A DNA stretch of 64,000 bases from Aphrophora alni. Lineage: Eukaryota > Arthropoda > Insecta > Hemiptera > Aphrophoridae. Every line of letters begins with the position of its first letter. The stretch's first letter is position 1. Below, piece after piece: positions 1 to 13,880 of this stretch. The stretch spans positions 107,921,762 through 107,985,761 of the forward strand of contig OY740769.1 of assembly GCA_963513935.1 (NCBI GenBank). The letters are read 5' to 3'. The notes under the pieces were generated by a model that was not told the origin of the DNA, did no database searches, and saw only the letters and a program-made list of their open reading frames with translations. The translations under genes and the position numbers were made by a program.

Positions 1-737
1 TGAAGACTGTATTTGAAGTAGATACCCTTCTAATCTTTAAAAAATATTTAATGTGATTAAATACTTCATAAGACCTCCTATAACTACATTCATCAAGTCT
101 TCACTGAGTAAAGGCTAATAAAAAATCCTCACTGGTAGTTTTCATGGATTTTTAGATTTTCTTTCCCTCTTCCGCTATCAAAAATAACATTAGCTTTATA
201 GAAATTTAAAAAAATATCAATTGGAAGTAGTTTTTATTTTTCTGTCAACATATTTTAAAATGTTTAATATTTTCACCAAAAACGTTTTACACAAAATCAC
301 ATACACAACAAAACATAAATTTCAAAAATTGTTATTCGTCGGAAGAAATAAAAAAGGACGTATTGTTGTCAGGACACTTTACTCTAAAATGAACATGTGA
401 TTAACTCTCATTTGAAATGCCCTGGCAATTATTTTATTTAAAAATATTTTTAATTTTATATATTGAATAATAAACAAAACAAATATTCTCTTATTTTTAT
501 AATGAAATTAATCGAGAGAGTTTGGTATTGTACAGATTTACGTTGAATTTGGATCAAGTTAATTAAAAACAGGACGGCTGACATCGATGTCAAAGGGTCT
601 GATGTCTATGAGGAGGGATTTTTATACAACTGAAATATTGAAAGTTAAATTGACATTTTCAGTGCTTTTCCTGTTGTTCTAGATTTTTTGAGTGATTATG
701 TGTTATTATTAATTACACTTGTTACACTATTAGATTC
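1..737. other. AT-rich non-coding sequence with a diverged repeat fragment
   Basis: No open frame of note. Positions 586-626 begin with gatgtcaaagggt and resemble positions 12244-12283 at roughly three bases in four, so this is part of a dispersed repeat. An 8-bp sequence GGACGGCT at 572-579 is repeated inverted at 968-975, on the far side of the SINE-like unit, which may mark the ends of a composite element. This is weak because the arms are short. Confidence 0.45.
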
Positions 738-1025
738 CTTGCTGGTCTAGTGTTTAGCGATCTAGCTTCACGAGTGAGAGGTACTGAATCCCGTACATTG
801 AACCTCTTGAAGGGGAGGTTTCAACCCCCGTGAGGGGTCAAACGTTTATGGAATTGACCCAGCTTCCTGAGGAAAATTGGGAAGCTACAATCTGTAGTCT
901 GGTTGCGATTGTTAGAACAACGTCGACGGGAATTTTGATGTGTTAACCACATACTACCATAGTAAAAAGCCGTCCAGGGGGCCAAAGTCCTTTACGGGAT
1001 GATAGCCCACGGATTAAAAAAAAAA
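738..1025 (+). mobile_element. tRNA-derived SINE-like element
   Basis: The first 70 bases look like a tRNA head. A polymerase III A-box-like stretch (TGGTCTAGTGTTTAG, 743-757) is followed about 30 bases later by a degenerate B box (GGTACTGAATCCC, 780-792; consensus GGTTCGANTCC). The body (about 800-1010) is clearly GC-richer than its surroundings and includes a run of C and G blocks near 820-840. It ends at an A-rich tail (1015-1024) that runs into T residues. Head, GC-richer body and A tail in that order are the layout of a tRNA-derived SINE, perhaps from a tRNA with a TAGTGGTTAG D-arm (Asp, Glu or Val type). Target-site duplications were not identified. SINEs move using the machinery of a partner LINE; none here can be shown to be the partner. 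Confidence 0.6.
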
Positions 1026-4000
1026 TTTTTTTATACTATTAAAACCATACTTTTCCTTATTTTATGTATTAAATTGTCTTATTATATAAATTATACATTT
1101 CATTGTTATTCATTTTTTAAATTAATATGCAATGAAAAATAGAAGCACTTCATGATCACAAACTTTTCAACATAATGATAAGAACTTTAAAAGAAATCTT
1201 TAATATTTTTTAATTTCAATCCTATCGAACACCAAATGATGACACACAAATATCAGCACAATCGATCATTTTGTCTCTTCAGATGGACTGACTGAACAGA
1301 ATTTCCACATGCTCATACTAATTTTTTGTTTGTTTCATTGTTGTATAAAAGGAAAAATAAAGAATAGACCATAAAATAAAGACTCCCTTCTCTTTGAGTA
1401 ATCTAATAGCATCAGGGTCGGAAGAAAACAAGGGATAGTAAAGGGAAACCAGATATAAAAAATCAAAGAGAGCAATATAACCAAAAACTACATGATAAAA
1501 AGATGTAGATGTATTTAAAAATCTCTCTTGATAGCCACAATTTCGTTCTTAAACACTGAACAAACTAAAAAATCTTCCAAATTAACTTTATAGAAAAAAT
1601 CAAGTCTCTTAATGAAACCTACATTTAAAAAATTATATTACTCAATAATTCGATTTGTTATAAATTTTATAGTACAGTATACTTAGTAAAAATAAGTATA
1701 TTTTATATCTTATATTTGAGTTTAAGAGGATTACACATTATAATTAATTAATGCATTAGTTGCTTTGCACAAAATTAATGTATTTAGCAAACGTAATCCA
1801 ATGTTTTAATGGTGAACTAAAAGCACACCCGTTGATCACGCAAATGACGTATAGCGTATATTTAAAATCAAGGATATAGTTTCAAAATTTACCTTCATTT
1901 AAAGTTTTAAAGTAATATGATTTTCTACCAATATTACACTTTTTTAATGCAGATGGACTTCCACCACTATGTTTGTATTAGCTGTTGATCATTTGGTGTT
2001 TACTAGAAGCAACTTTACGTTGTTGTGAGGTGATCGAAGTTCAAAATTACGGATCTAATAATTTCCATAATGTTTCACTACTTGCTTCAATATGAGGATC
2101 TAAGTTTATGAATATAAATTAATGATATATTTTACTATTTTTAAATAATAGTACAAGTACAAAATAAAGTAAAAATACAAAAATAACAAATATGTGAAGT
2201 GTTATTTGTTATGAGTGATAAATTACTTCACTACATTTTAATAAAACAGTAAACATTAGTTACATTCAATGTTTTATATAAACAAAGCGTATTGAACGTC
2301 GTACCCAACGTAGTGCCGTACTCAATATCACGAAATGAATTGCACTTGTAATTTAAAATAAATACGACCTCAATTTCCAATAAATTTACATAAAAAACAC
2401 ACTGTTTGCTTTTAATTTCTTTTTCAATCGAATTAAATTATTGTGACGATCAGTAATTATTTAAAAAGGAATCCTTTTGATATATAAGAACATCTTTGAA
2501 TGTTTCTTCCAAATCATTTGATAAATCAGAACTTATTCAAATTGATTAAGAAATTACATTTCCTTATATTATGCGTTTCTCATTTCCTTGCCATTCAATG
2601 AATATTCTTTAAAGTTAACATTCTTACTTTCTATCGTTAAGAGTTGAAATGTATATTTTTAGGGGTTCATGTTAATTTCATGTCCGTACGACGAAAATCA
2701 GAAATTATTTGTTTATTGATTCTGCTTGTATACTCAATGATTTATTTATAATAAACTAGACTATATGTACCAAAGCTCATGAATACTTTTATCTATCTTT
2801 AGCTGCAGATATTGAATTATATTTCCGATTCCTAGCGTAAATATACATATTTTGTTCAATTTTGGCGATGAGCTGGTGATTTTTACCCCATTTGTTGCAT
2901 CAATAAGTAAAACAAACAAAAATCTTTAATTCAGAAATTCGATTTTTTTGAGGTTAGGAAGTACTCTTAATGTTACTATACCCTACCATTTCGATAGTCG
3001 CTTCATTTCCGAGTATTTCCTTCTTTTTTTCTTACGACCCATAAGGCAGGAAAATAGTGTAGCTATGCACTCAAAATCCATCAAAAATGCACTTTTCTAG
3101 CGTAGTTCTAGTCCAATTTTGCTATCTTTATCGGTTTACCACTCAGTTGCATGTACAAAAAGTAAAACAAAACAAAAATAAATTTCCCAGTTACATCACT
3201 CATCGTGTTTGGATTAATTTCCCTTTACTATCTACTTAACAAAATGTACTCGTACATCAAGTGGCGAATGTCAAACTGCAATTCAAATATTATATTTTAA
3301 CTCCAATCCTTTCACTGTTGTTATTGGCTCAGCCAAACCAGGTCTAGTATTTGTCAATAAAATTAGTATATTAAGGAAGCTAACAATTACCCTAATAACA
3401 TGACATAATAACATAATAAAGTGTAATTATAAGTAAATAACTTAAAACTATTGAAACATTGGTTTCATTTATTAAAACCTCTATGTGTACGAAAAATCCA
3501 ATCTTGGTATTTGTAATAAATAAATTTCATTGTGATAGTGTGGGAAAGTTTCGTTTCATTGTCCCAGAGGAAAATAGAAGCATTTTATGTAACAGTACAA
3601 GTAGTTGTATACGATAATATGGGTTGCGATTGTGTTTTAGGGATTTTAAAGAAATATCTCCATAGAGTAAAGCATAACATTAAAGAGAATAAGAAGTTGG
3701 GATGAAAATACACGCAGGAAGCAGCTGTTTCTACTATTTAAAACAACATCCAATATAAATTTCAAATAGAAATATTTATTCTAATTATTTTACTTAAACC
3801 TATATTTTGTTTTTGTTTTTTGTTAATAGAGAACAATTATTAGCCATGAATTCAAGGCCAGAAAACCGACGTTGTGACTCGTAGTTCACAGTTCCATATG
3901 GGGGGGGGGGATAGGAACACAAATGAATATAACGAAAATATACTCCATTCCATTTCAGAGAGAGGCTAGGCAATGAAATGTTGCAAACCTGAAATTTCTT

Positions 4001-7000
4001 TAGTTGTAATATTCGAAATGGAAGTTCTTAATATGAAATTGCCGCTACAAGCTTATCGTCTTGTCCTCTATGTAAGATATTCAAAATGACCAACTCTAGG
4101 ACTATAAAGCCTCCAAATCCTTCAAATGATCACAATACATGTTACATATGTACCAATGAAATTCATTACAAACCCTTCCTTTCAATTCGTCAAGAATCCG
4201 CTTTACGCTTTACGAAATTGGATAGTAAAAGTGAAGAGTTGTTAGATCTGGTGATCAAGTTTAAGCCTAAATTGTTAATTAGGAAAATTTAAAACTGAAA
4301 GGTCGCAATTGGGGAGGTGGTGTGTACGTCCTGTTGAAACACTAGCTTTATATTTGGCGCTGGTCGTTATAAATTTCCTTTTTATTTTTCAAAAGGCCAT
4401 AATAGATACCATATTCTCATTTCCAAGCACATTCAAATATTTTGTTATTAAACAAAGGCCCTATTGCACTCGTTTCCCACTATATCCCAAACACTATCAG
4501 CTTATGTGTATTTATACAGTCTTCGAGCAACTACTGTGCATTAATATCAAACCAATATAGACTGCGACGGTTGACTGATACAATAAAGAAAAAGTATATG
4601 GAGGGGAGAAATTTGTAATTTCCTTTCACAAAATTGAAGCCTTAGATCAGAATTTGTATTGGTTATTTCCTAGCAAAATATAATTTTATAAGAATACAAA
4701 TTATTTATATTAATTGTGTGAATTGTGCTGTTTGAAATGCCAACAAATTGAACGACTGAGCGAACCCTCCTAAAATGTAACCTCCACTTCTGAAGTATAT
4801 TTACATTATTGAGAGATATTGGTACAAAATTAGTCGTGCATTTTTTTATAGTAATCTTAAGTATTTCCTGCTTGCAGTCATATCTGAATTTGTGAGCTAT
4901 CTGCTTCTTGCATATTTCACATCTAATAGAACATTAAAAGAATAATTTTCACTTTTTCTCAAAAGATCAGAACGTGTTTGTAGAATGTTAACGGAAAAAT
5001 CATACCGAAACAAGCACAATAAATTAATGTACTTTACTACTAACACAAGGTTAGTAGTTACATAAGGTAAACTATTTAAATAACAGACAATATTTATTAG
5101 TAAGCATATGATATTTTTAATTAATAGATTCTATGTGAAGTTAACAAACAAAATATGTTCAAATAAATAATAAACCCAAATAAGCAATAGTATGTAACGT
5201 AGCGATGAGCAAGAAACGAAATATTGACATATTATATGTCTACAATTCTGATATTGGGAATTCTAAATGAAACCATGTTACCGAAACGGTTTTTTTAAGG
5301 TATATGACCTTTCTAATGAAATACAATACGATATAGAATCTTAAAATTTGATCCGAGTTCTTCGTCATAATTATAGATCATTTAGTCACCAGTTCCAACA
5401 AGGTTTACCTGACAAATACCTCCATGACGTTGGTATTATTATTTTCTATTTTAACAACTTCCTTTGTAATCGTACTTCATTCAAACTTAAGCACAAATAG
5501 GGTTACCATGACTCTATTTAATAATTATTGCCGTTAGTTTTAGTTACGGTAAATACAAACTAACCTCCAATTTGTAAATTTCTTTTAGCAGTTATATATT
5601 TTAAAAGGTATACTAAATTATGGGGATTATAATTAACAATTGTTTAGCTGCACAGTACACCAAAACCTCATTTCGGCGAATAAGGGGATATTTCACGATA
5701 TATCAAACGTTGCCGTCTTTAGTGCTACAGTATAAGGATTCAACATATAGATTTTTTTAATCTTGTATACAAGTTGAGGAGGGAGGGAATTTCTGGACAC
5801 TTGGTACATAATTAAGTAGTATGTACTGTGTAAATAACACAGTTTACAACAATGACTTTAATTCTTTGATGTATAATTAACTCAAGGACGTTTTCGATAC
5901 CCCTGGCTTGTAAGAGAATAATTACAGTGATGTAAATGTGTAACTTAGCCACTAAGTTTTCCCTTAAAGGTACAAGTTGGCTTTGTAAACAGATACCGGC
6001 ATTAAACAACAGGTGTATGTTTTCTCAAATTATGGTTAGTCCAAGGAAGTTACAATGCGTTCAAATATTTATGTTGTAAAACACACAACACTAAGAGTAT
6101 GTATTTATTCGAAAATTAAATAATTAATGTGTTACGTATTTCTATAAATTGACAAAAATTGTATTGGTTATGGTATTGTGATAATAAAAATCGTTAGCAT
6201 TTTTCTCAATAAAAATATATACGCCTATAAAATTTATATTAATTGAAATCATTAAAATGTACAATTTTATATCACAAATTCACAATCCTACGTATATCGT
6301 CATATTTACCATATTTGCAGGTTTAAATATAATGATCAAGCTGGGTATCCTGATAATAGATATCATCACTGGTAAAATCTGTAGAATTTGTTTTAATGTA
6401 AAGTTTAATTTAATAACCAGATAATACAATTTAATCTTGATTAAAACATTTTCCATTACATCGTTTTTATTTATAATTTATTATTTATTTCTCGTATTTA
6501 TACTTATTTAAGAAAGGACCCTTCGTAAATGCGTTTCACAACTACTAAAATAATTAGCAGACTGGCTTTATAAGTGGTTTTCATACACAAAATTCAATAT
6601 TTTAAATTGCAACAATCAAAAAAACATACTAAGCTAATTCATCAACCAATTCAGATTAAAATTTATCATTTCCAATAGAATCTCACTGAGTCTTGGCTAT
6701 GATATTGAACCATGTTCTCTGTAATAAATTTTCTCTGGATTATAATCTAGTAAAACATATATTATCTAATTTACATAAAATAGTATTTTCGAAAAAACAC
6801 TGTATCACATACTCCCTAAAGACGCTAACCTAATACTGACAAACATAGAAACAATTTAGATCCATAGTGTTCTAGATGTTAACATTATAAAATTGGCGTC
6901 ACTCACAACTATCAACTCGGCAACTTGACCCTTTGTGGCAAATGTCAAATTTTCTTAAAACTCTCAGAATCGAACATTATATTTGTTTAAATATAAAGCC

Positions 7001-8015
7001 ATTTTAATATCAGTCTGTAAAACAAAGTATATTTTGTTTACTCATTAATATTCTGGATAAGTAAAATTTTACAGCTATCTTGAAAGCTGCTGTTGCGTAG
7101 TAAATTATAGTTTCTATTAAATATAAATATATTTTCAGTAATTTTCTACATGGTAATAATAGTTAACCTATGGCAAATTCGATCACAAAATTTACATTAC
7201 AATTCTTAAAATTCGTTTCTACTTGTTATCACTGATTAAATGGACAATTTATCAATTTCTAAAATTTGCTTAATCTTACTTTGTTATTATTGTTGTTTCC
7301 ACATTTATTTTGCGCTACAGTAAGTTGGCATAAAAACTTTCTTTGGGCAATTAGTGTTTTTAAATGGGATATATTTGGAAGATTTCCTAATAGGCTCACA
7401 CCATTTGTGGCAGAAAGTTTGCTGACTGAAAGAAAACTGTTCATGCTACTTAAAACTTGATGAATCCGAATCCTTAAGTTCGCAGTTTAAAAATACATGT
7501 ATTGGACTATCATTTAGATACTCAGGTGAAATGGGATTATTGTGTATACAATAAAGTTTAATAAAAAAGGTCTTCCTATAACTTTGTTCTGAAAGAAAGA
7601 TAAATTACTACATTATTTAATCATTTTATTTTATTGCTTTAAATCGATTGAACGATCCTTTTACTCACATAAATATATTTCTATTTAAGGGATACAAAAT
7701 ATTAACTTTTCAAGTTTCTAAGAAAATAGTATATCTTTATTTTTGTTTTCCTGTAGTTTATCCAAGATACTGAAATTTGACAAGCTAAAGTGAATTTGTA
7801 TGTTTTAAATTGAATATAAAAAATATAGCGTTTGAAATACAATTATAAACCACCTATGAATGCATTAAAACTCATTTTATTTTTATTGAGAATAATTATA
7901 AACCTTAATAAATTATTTAAATATTTTTGGTAAATAGCCAACAGGATTGTTTATAATAAATATAATAATGTAATTATAAAAATTTCTTTATATTAATAAA
8001 AACAACAGATAACCT

Positions 8016-8019
<4 letters not shown>
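1026..8019. other. AT-rich tract without a supported gene
   Basis: Nothing with the look of a conserved exon was found on either strand. Short open frames at 4086-4292 and 4309-4560 (+) and 5812-6009 (-) have no recognisable domain and sit in sequence of unremarkable composition. A run of eleven G residues lies at 3900-3910. The tract may be intergenic or intronic; the sequence does not decide. Confidence 0.5.

Positions 8020-8092
<73 letters not shown>
8020..8092. repeat. (CA)n dinucleotide microsatellite
   Basis: About 36 uninterrupted AC units. The uninterrupted length suggests a polymorphic locus. A short minus-strand open frame across it encodes only alternating Cys-Val and is not a gene. 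Confidence 0.97.
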
Positions 8093-8094
<2 letters not shown>

Positions 8095-9418
8095 CAGAAA
8101 AACAAAAGAGACTAGGTTAGTCCAGTTTATTGGGCCCTTCTTCCACATAGTAAAACAGTAAAAGTTCTGTATGTGTTTCTTCATTGCTTGATTTTGTTTT
8201 GTTTTTTACTCAAATTATGACAAGTAAAAACATAGTTTACGCTATATAATGACTAAGTGGAAAAACATAAAAAAATCATGGTTCTCTCAATTATGTTTCT
8301 GAGAACATTACTTGAGTACAGATCTGAAACCTCTAAACTGAAGTTACAAAAAAAGAGATTTTTAGACGGAAAATATAAGGTAATTTTATAATTAGATTAA
8401 TATATTGTTTAATAAGTAACTCTTAGATGTTCCAGGACTCCATTAATATATAAGAATAACTTAACACATTTGGAATAAAAGGATGATTTTTTAAATTTTA
8501 TCTGTTTTAAGATAAGTTTTTATATCACATCTACAAATGATTATGTCTTTCTATGTGTATGAATATGGAAATATTAAAACTCATTACACCTCAAAGAATA
8601 AATTGTTATTTTTATTATTATTATTTTTTTTGTGAATTGGTTGTAATTGATAATTAAACGGTTATCCATTTTAAACATCTTAAATTCCTCTATGTCTGAA
8701 TAACTGAAATAAAAGAACCTATGTGTTTTATTAAACTATATAATGAAGAGTTAATTCGATACTATAAATAAAAATTTAATTTATGTCAGATGATTAAATT
8801 ATATTTTAACATTTGAGGTAATGTAGGTGCAGTAGTGGTTTTGTATACATGAATGGATATGAAATATAAGTGACAATAACAACTTTGTATAAATATTTAA
8901 CAAAAATCCCTGGATAAGGAGCTTATTTCCTAATATTACTTGTGAGGACTGCCTCAAATCAAGCTTGTTAAGGTGCAAAGCTAAGGTGGGTGACGATAAG
9001 ACTGTTGTATTCACTGCGGTTTTATAATAAACCCTTTGATATAATATTTGATATATTAAAATATTTTCTATCGAAAGCTATTCCTTTATAAACTCCAGTA
9101 ATTCGATTTTATGATTTTAATAAATTCAGCTTTGATCGAGATTATTTATGTTCAGTTCCAATCCATTCAAACTCACGGATTATTTTTATCGTCGATGATA
9201 AGTTGTTCTGCCTAATAGGTGGTAAAGTATGAAATACGTCACGAATACCATGTCGCACACGTTACTACAATAATAAAGTATTCAAGTATTAACTCAACAA
9301 ACGAGACACGACATTATCTATTTGGGAGATTTTTCAATTATTGAAGTCTCGAGATCAAATTTAAAAATAATTGTTATTAATTCAAAATTTCAAGTACTTT
9401 TACTAAACAAAACTCGTT

Positions 9419-9420
<2 letters not shown>
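8093..9420. other. AT-rich non-coding sequence
   Basis: No gene, RNA or mobile element is evident. A minor ATT-rich stretch lies near 8610-8630. Confidence 0.5.

Positions 9421-9464
<44 letters not shown>
9421..9464. repeat. (AT)n microsatellite
   Basis: Twenty-two uninterrupted AT units. Confidence 0.97.
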
Positions 9465-9467
<3 letters not shown>

Positions 9468-12400
9468 ACATTTTATTGTGCTCACAATTAATCATTCCTA
9501 TTAAAAAAAATTTTTTTTAATATATAAAAATTATTATCCTTGTTAATATTTTAAAAATCTTATTAAAATTAATGTTTATGAAATTAAGTTTAAAATTACT
9601 CTATCTCCACAACGACAACAGTAACAACGAGTCCAATGTATTCTCGTTCACCTTCTTTTTATCTTCTTCTTTAAGTAAAATGATGATAAATAAAATATAT
9701 TAACTGATTTAGAATAATACAATTCATTTAAAATTTATGTAATATTATGTAGCACTATTTAATATGTATTCTTTGTTATAAAACAAGAAATTTAGAGAGG
9801 AAAATGTTAATTACTTATGAAACATTTCCAAGCGTTGAAATATGAAGATTTTTAGTTTAAAGTTCTTAGGGTTAATTGTGTTTTTTAATCTTTTTTATGA
9901 AAAAGTAATAACTAATTAATTAGTAATTTAAAAAATATTTTATACTTAGTCATTTTATATTTTATACATAATCATAATAAGTTTTTGTATTGCTTTCCTG
10001 AAAAACATTATACATAACAATTTATATCATAAGTCTAATTTATTTTATCACTAGTATTTCATAAAATATACAACTGCTTCTTTATTGTTAACATTATTAT
10101 TTAATTTAAATACACATTATAAGAAAACATAATGCATTTTGTTAAATATATTTTCGTATTGTATTTTCAACACTAACAATTTATAATTTTCACAATTTAA
10201 TATTTTAATATAGAAAAATCGTTCATTCTGATTTGCATAGTTTTAGACAATAGTATCCTATGTTTATTATTTACTTAATATGGTGAGAATAAAATACTTT
10301 ATTATTGTATTGAAAGATATTATCAATTGATTTCTAATAAATAATATCTATGATTCAGTGACCAACACATATCCATTCATAGCAGTTCCATACCTACTGA
10401 TCCATTGCACAATAATAACGATCAATGTCTTATAAATTATTCCATAACTGTCGAGTGGAAATTAATATTAAATATTGTAATTTAATATTAGTTTTTTGTA
10501 AGGAGTGTTATTAATTGAACCGTTTTATTATATCTTTTTAAACGTTGCTTAATGTTTTTCTTCCTACGCACTCATATTACAGAATGGATTTTAGGGATAC
10601 AACCATATAATAAAACAGAAACATGACATTTTAAAAGTTTTACAATTTTAAGGAGTCTTGCTGATAATGATTTCACCAGTACTGTAATTAATGTAAAATT
10701 AAGTTCTACCAAGTACAAAACCTTCATTTAATATCATTAATCATATGAAAATAAAATAAATTTAGTTATATATATAAACACATTTAATAAAGTACATTAA
10801 CTTGATTACTGCTTTTTTTAAACTCTTGGATTTCATAACGTCAAAAATAAATAAAATTTGAAATAGTTAGTCTGAAGCTTAACAAAATAATTGGTGGTTA
10901 CAGAAAGAATAATTATGCCTGTATAAATCAAAGTTGTTTTAAATAATTTTATAGATATTTTACTTCATACTAAACCAGATTTATCACAAGTCTAACCATT
11001 CCCACTAGTAAAATATCTAAAATGTACCATTAAATTATAACTTACTTCTTTACAGTTTGTCGTTTTTGGCCAACTATTTACAGATATTTTGATTTAAACG
11101 GATGACTATTTTTGTTAATTACTCAAGAAATTCTTTCTTTAAAAATTATGAAAATATCACTACAAATCATTTGGAATATGATTATATGAGCTCGTTGTTA
11201 TGATATAAACTATAATGATGATTCTTTTATACATTTTAGTATTATCATAATTTTCGTTGAAACGTATCATTTATAATGTAATAAATATTCAACAGCGCTT
11301 AAAATGGATAGAAAACATACGTTAAACTAAGTGTACAGCGCTTAAGATATAATGTCGTTCAGCATAGTATAAGCCATCATATACGAATCTGTTTTCTTCT
11401 TTCCGTTTACTATATTTGTCCTGAAAGTGTTGTATTCTAAATGTTTCTATGCAGAAAGTGTTTAGGAAAGCTTTGAACTTTACATACATTGTATCCACAT
11501 AATTACGTATGCAACAAACCCAGTTTAGGACAAACTATTTTCACACCCTACTTCTGGACTTAATATCACTATAATCTTGTCATCGTAGTAAGTTTAATGA
11601 CGTCATGTGTATTGTGTCTCCCGTAGTTTAATGAAAACATTGTTTGAATTCTCCTTCCTTTGGTAAATATCTCTGCTTAAGTAAACACATTAAGGGAAAT
11701 TGTTTCAAATTGTAATACTATTAACATTATACTAAAAAACCTGTTACTTTATCAAGTAATTCATTAAAATAAATAATACTCGTATATTATTATGTGATTG
11801 GATTTTTCCTGTTTAAAACAGAAATCACATATTCGGCTTACTTATTCATCACTCATTTGTATAAATGTATGTGTTCGTCTTCCTTGTATAATATCCTTTT
11901 TTTTAGTACCAAATTTTCAAAATTATGTTTGTATACATGATATATAATCTATTTATTATAAATTAGAAATGTTCAAATTAAAAATTATAATGATGATTCA
12001 AACGTATTATTTGTTTTATAGAACTTGTATAGTTTATACGTAGTGAAAACTAGTGTGTTACTTAGTATCCCAATTAAACGTAGGCTCAAATTCTTTTAAG
12101 ACGACGCATTAGACCAATTTAATTACATTCTGAAAAATCAGTACGTCCAAAAAACTATTAAAATTTAAGTTTTTTTACGTAGATTAGTTTAAATAAAACT
12201 GAAAAAATTTAAAAGATTGCAAAGTATAAATTCCCCTGCAACTGATGTCAAAGGGTTTGATCCCTAAGAATAGAGATTCCATAAAGTTAAGCCTTCAAAA
12301 ATAAAGTAGTTGGTATTATATAAAATCTTGCCCTCATTAAAATATGTTCGAACTAATAATAATGATAGAAACCCAGACATGTTTTGAATTGTAATATTAA

Positions 12401-12804
12401 TAACACCTAACTAACATTTTTACTATATAACCAATGAGTTTATTGTTACTTCTTAGACTGGCTGTATGATCACATTATTTCAGTCTTACTTGTTTAAGTG
12501 TTATCTGATATAATATAAATAGAATACTATATTTATTGCTCTGTTAAAAGGTTTATTGGAGTTAGTTTAAAATAAGTATGTTATATAAAATTTACAGTAT
12601 AAAAAAAATCATGTAGAAATCTGATGTGTTTTGATCTCTTAGTTTGTCAAATGCCTTTAGTTAATATTTTTACAATACCGTTGATAAAATAACAACTCCA
12701 ATTAAAGTCACGTAAATATAGGAGTTCTTTCCTAGAGTCTGCTATAATTAATGAATTATTCTTTAAGTATAACCGACTCGCATGAGGTTTAAATAGCGGA
12801 CTGT
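9465..12804. other. AT-rich tract with one dispersed-repeat fragment
   Basis: No gene seen. Positions 12244-12283 match 586-626 imperfectly (shared gatgtcaaagggt followed by a similar 25 bases), marking a small repeat fragment. It lies about 500 bases upstream of the LINE remnant, but no link between the two can be shown. Confidence 0.45.
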
Positions 12805-13880
12805 AACGGATGGTTTAAATAGTCATGCGCTAAAGGAAATTAAAGAGCTTATAGCACCGATATTGGGTTATTTTATTATGAAAAGTGGAGTTTTCCCGAG
12901 TCAAATTAAATTGGCAGATGTTGTTTCTATTTTTTTTTTTTTAAAGTGAATGCAAATTATTACTATCTGCACTTTCCAAGATATTTCAGAAAATCATTAT
13001 TACCTATTACTTTTCTCTATGTATACAACATATTAAGCAAAATTTAGTTTGGGTTTCGGATAAAAATGGTGACAGACCACAGTTCACTGAAAACTGATGG
13101 CTCTTGAACAGTTTTTCTCGACTCTACATGAGGTTTTAAATACAAATCGAGCTGTTGATTGAATTATTTTTAACTGTAAAAAAAAATACAGATTCTGTAA
13201 CAATTTTGTTGTGCACACTCTGGGATACATGAAGTTGCATTTTAATTGGTTCTCTAGATATTTAAATGGTAGAACTGAATGTGATAGAGTATCTAGTTGT
13301 TTGAGTGATTCAAGACCCAGTCTCAAGTTGATTTCTACAGGGTTTTGTGTTAGGTGCGATTATATTTTTAATCTATATAAGTATATAATTTATGTCAAGG
13401 TGAGTTTAATGGGTAAGTTTGTATAAGACAGCATTGTGCTTTTCCACTACTAATAAGCACACAGATGCGAGGAGACGTGGACAACTTGAGATATTATTTT
13501 GATCAAAACTTAAGTACAAATATCAAATATGTGTATTTTGAACTTATGAAGACAAATAGTTTTGAGTGTTTGGATACTTTATTTTATAAATGTTCACAAC
13601 GTATGAAGAAGCATCAACGAAATGTTTTCTTTTATTAAGATAGAATGGGTGTCTAACATTAAATACTAATAAATCGTTTTTGATGAAAATTGTGGCTTGA
13701 AGTTAGTTCCATAATAATCAATTAAATTCGGAATTGTTATTGGTGTTAAGGAAATTGTATAAACTAAGTTATTTATTTTATTTATTTGTCGGTTATGAAA
13801 AGTGTTCATTTTGAGCTAATTAATTCTAGACTTCGGTATGGGATAGGATGTTGTGGGAGAACATATTTATTACATTGAAA
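12805..13880 (+). pseudogene. Decayed non-LTR (LINE) reverse transcriptase
   Basis: Conceptual translation across frameshifts and stops gives the ordered blocks of a Jockey/CR1-type LINE reverse transcriptase. Positions 12805-12950 read in one frame as LKEIKELIAPILGYF followed by GVFPSQIKLADVV, the fingers segment that normally precedes the NYRPIS motif. A run of T residues interrupts it. Positions 13225-13320 give FNWFSRYLNGRTECDRVSS, which matches the segment before the palm. Positions 13330-13400 give, in another frame, QGFVLGAIIFLIYI, which is the PQGSVLGPxLFLIYIND palm motif in altered form. Positions 13430-13470 give TALCFSTTNKHTDA, where YADDTAL is expected; the catalytic Asp pair is lost. 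Positions 13805-13860 give SRLRYGIGCCGRTY, the C-terminal YGIxxWGxT block. Frameshifts, stops and the lost YADD show it is dead. The endonuclease domain and 3' end were not found. The short open frame 13211-13426 is a piece of it and not a separate gene. Confidence 0.8.

Noticed and set aside
4086..4560. Two adjacent open frames (68 and 83 residues) as a possible split gene
   Set aside because: Different frames, no recognisable domain, and composition like the surrounding non-coding DNA. No convincing splice signals join them.
7993..8184. 63-residue minus-strand open frame
   Set aside because: It is a read-through of the (CA)n microsatellite, encoding Cys-Val repeats.
13084..13326. 80-residue minus-strand open frame
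   Set aside because: It is antisense to the LINE reverse transcriptase remnant.
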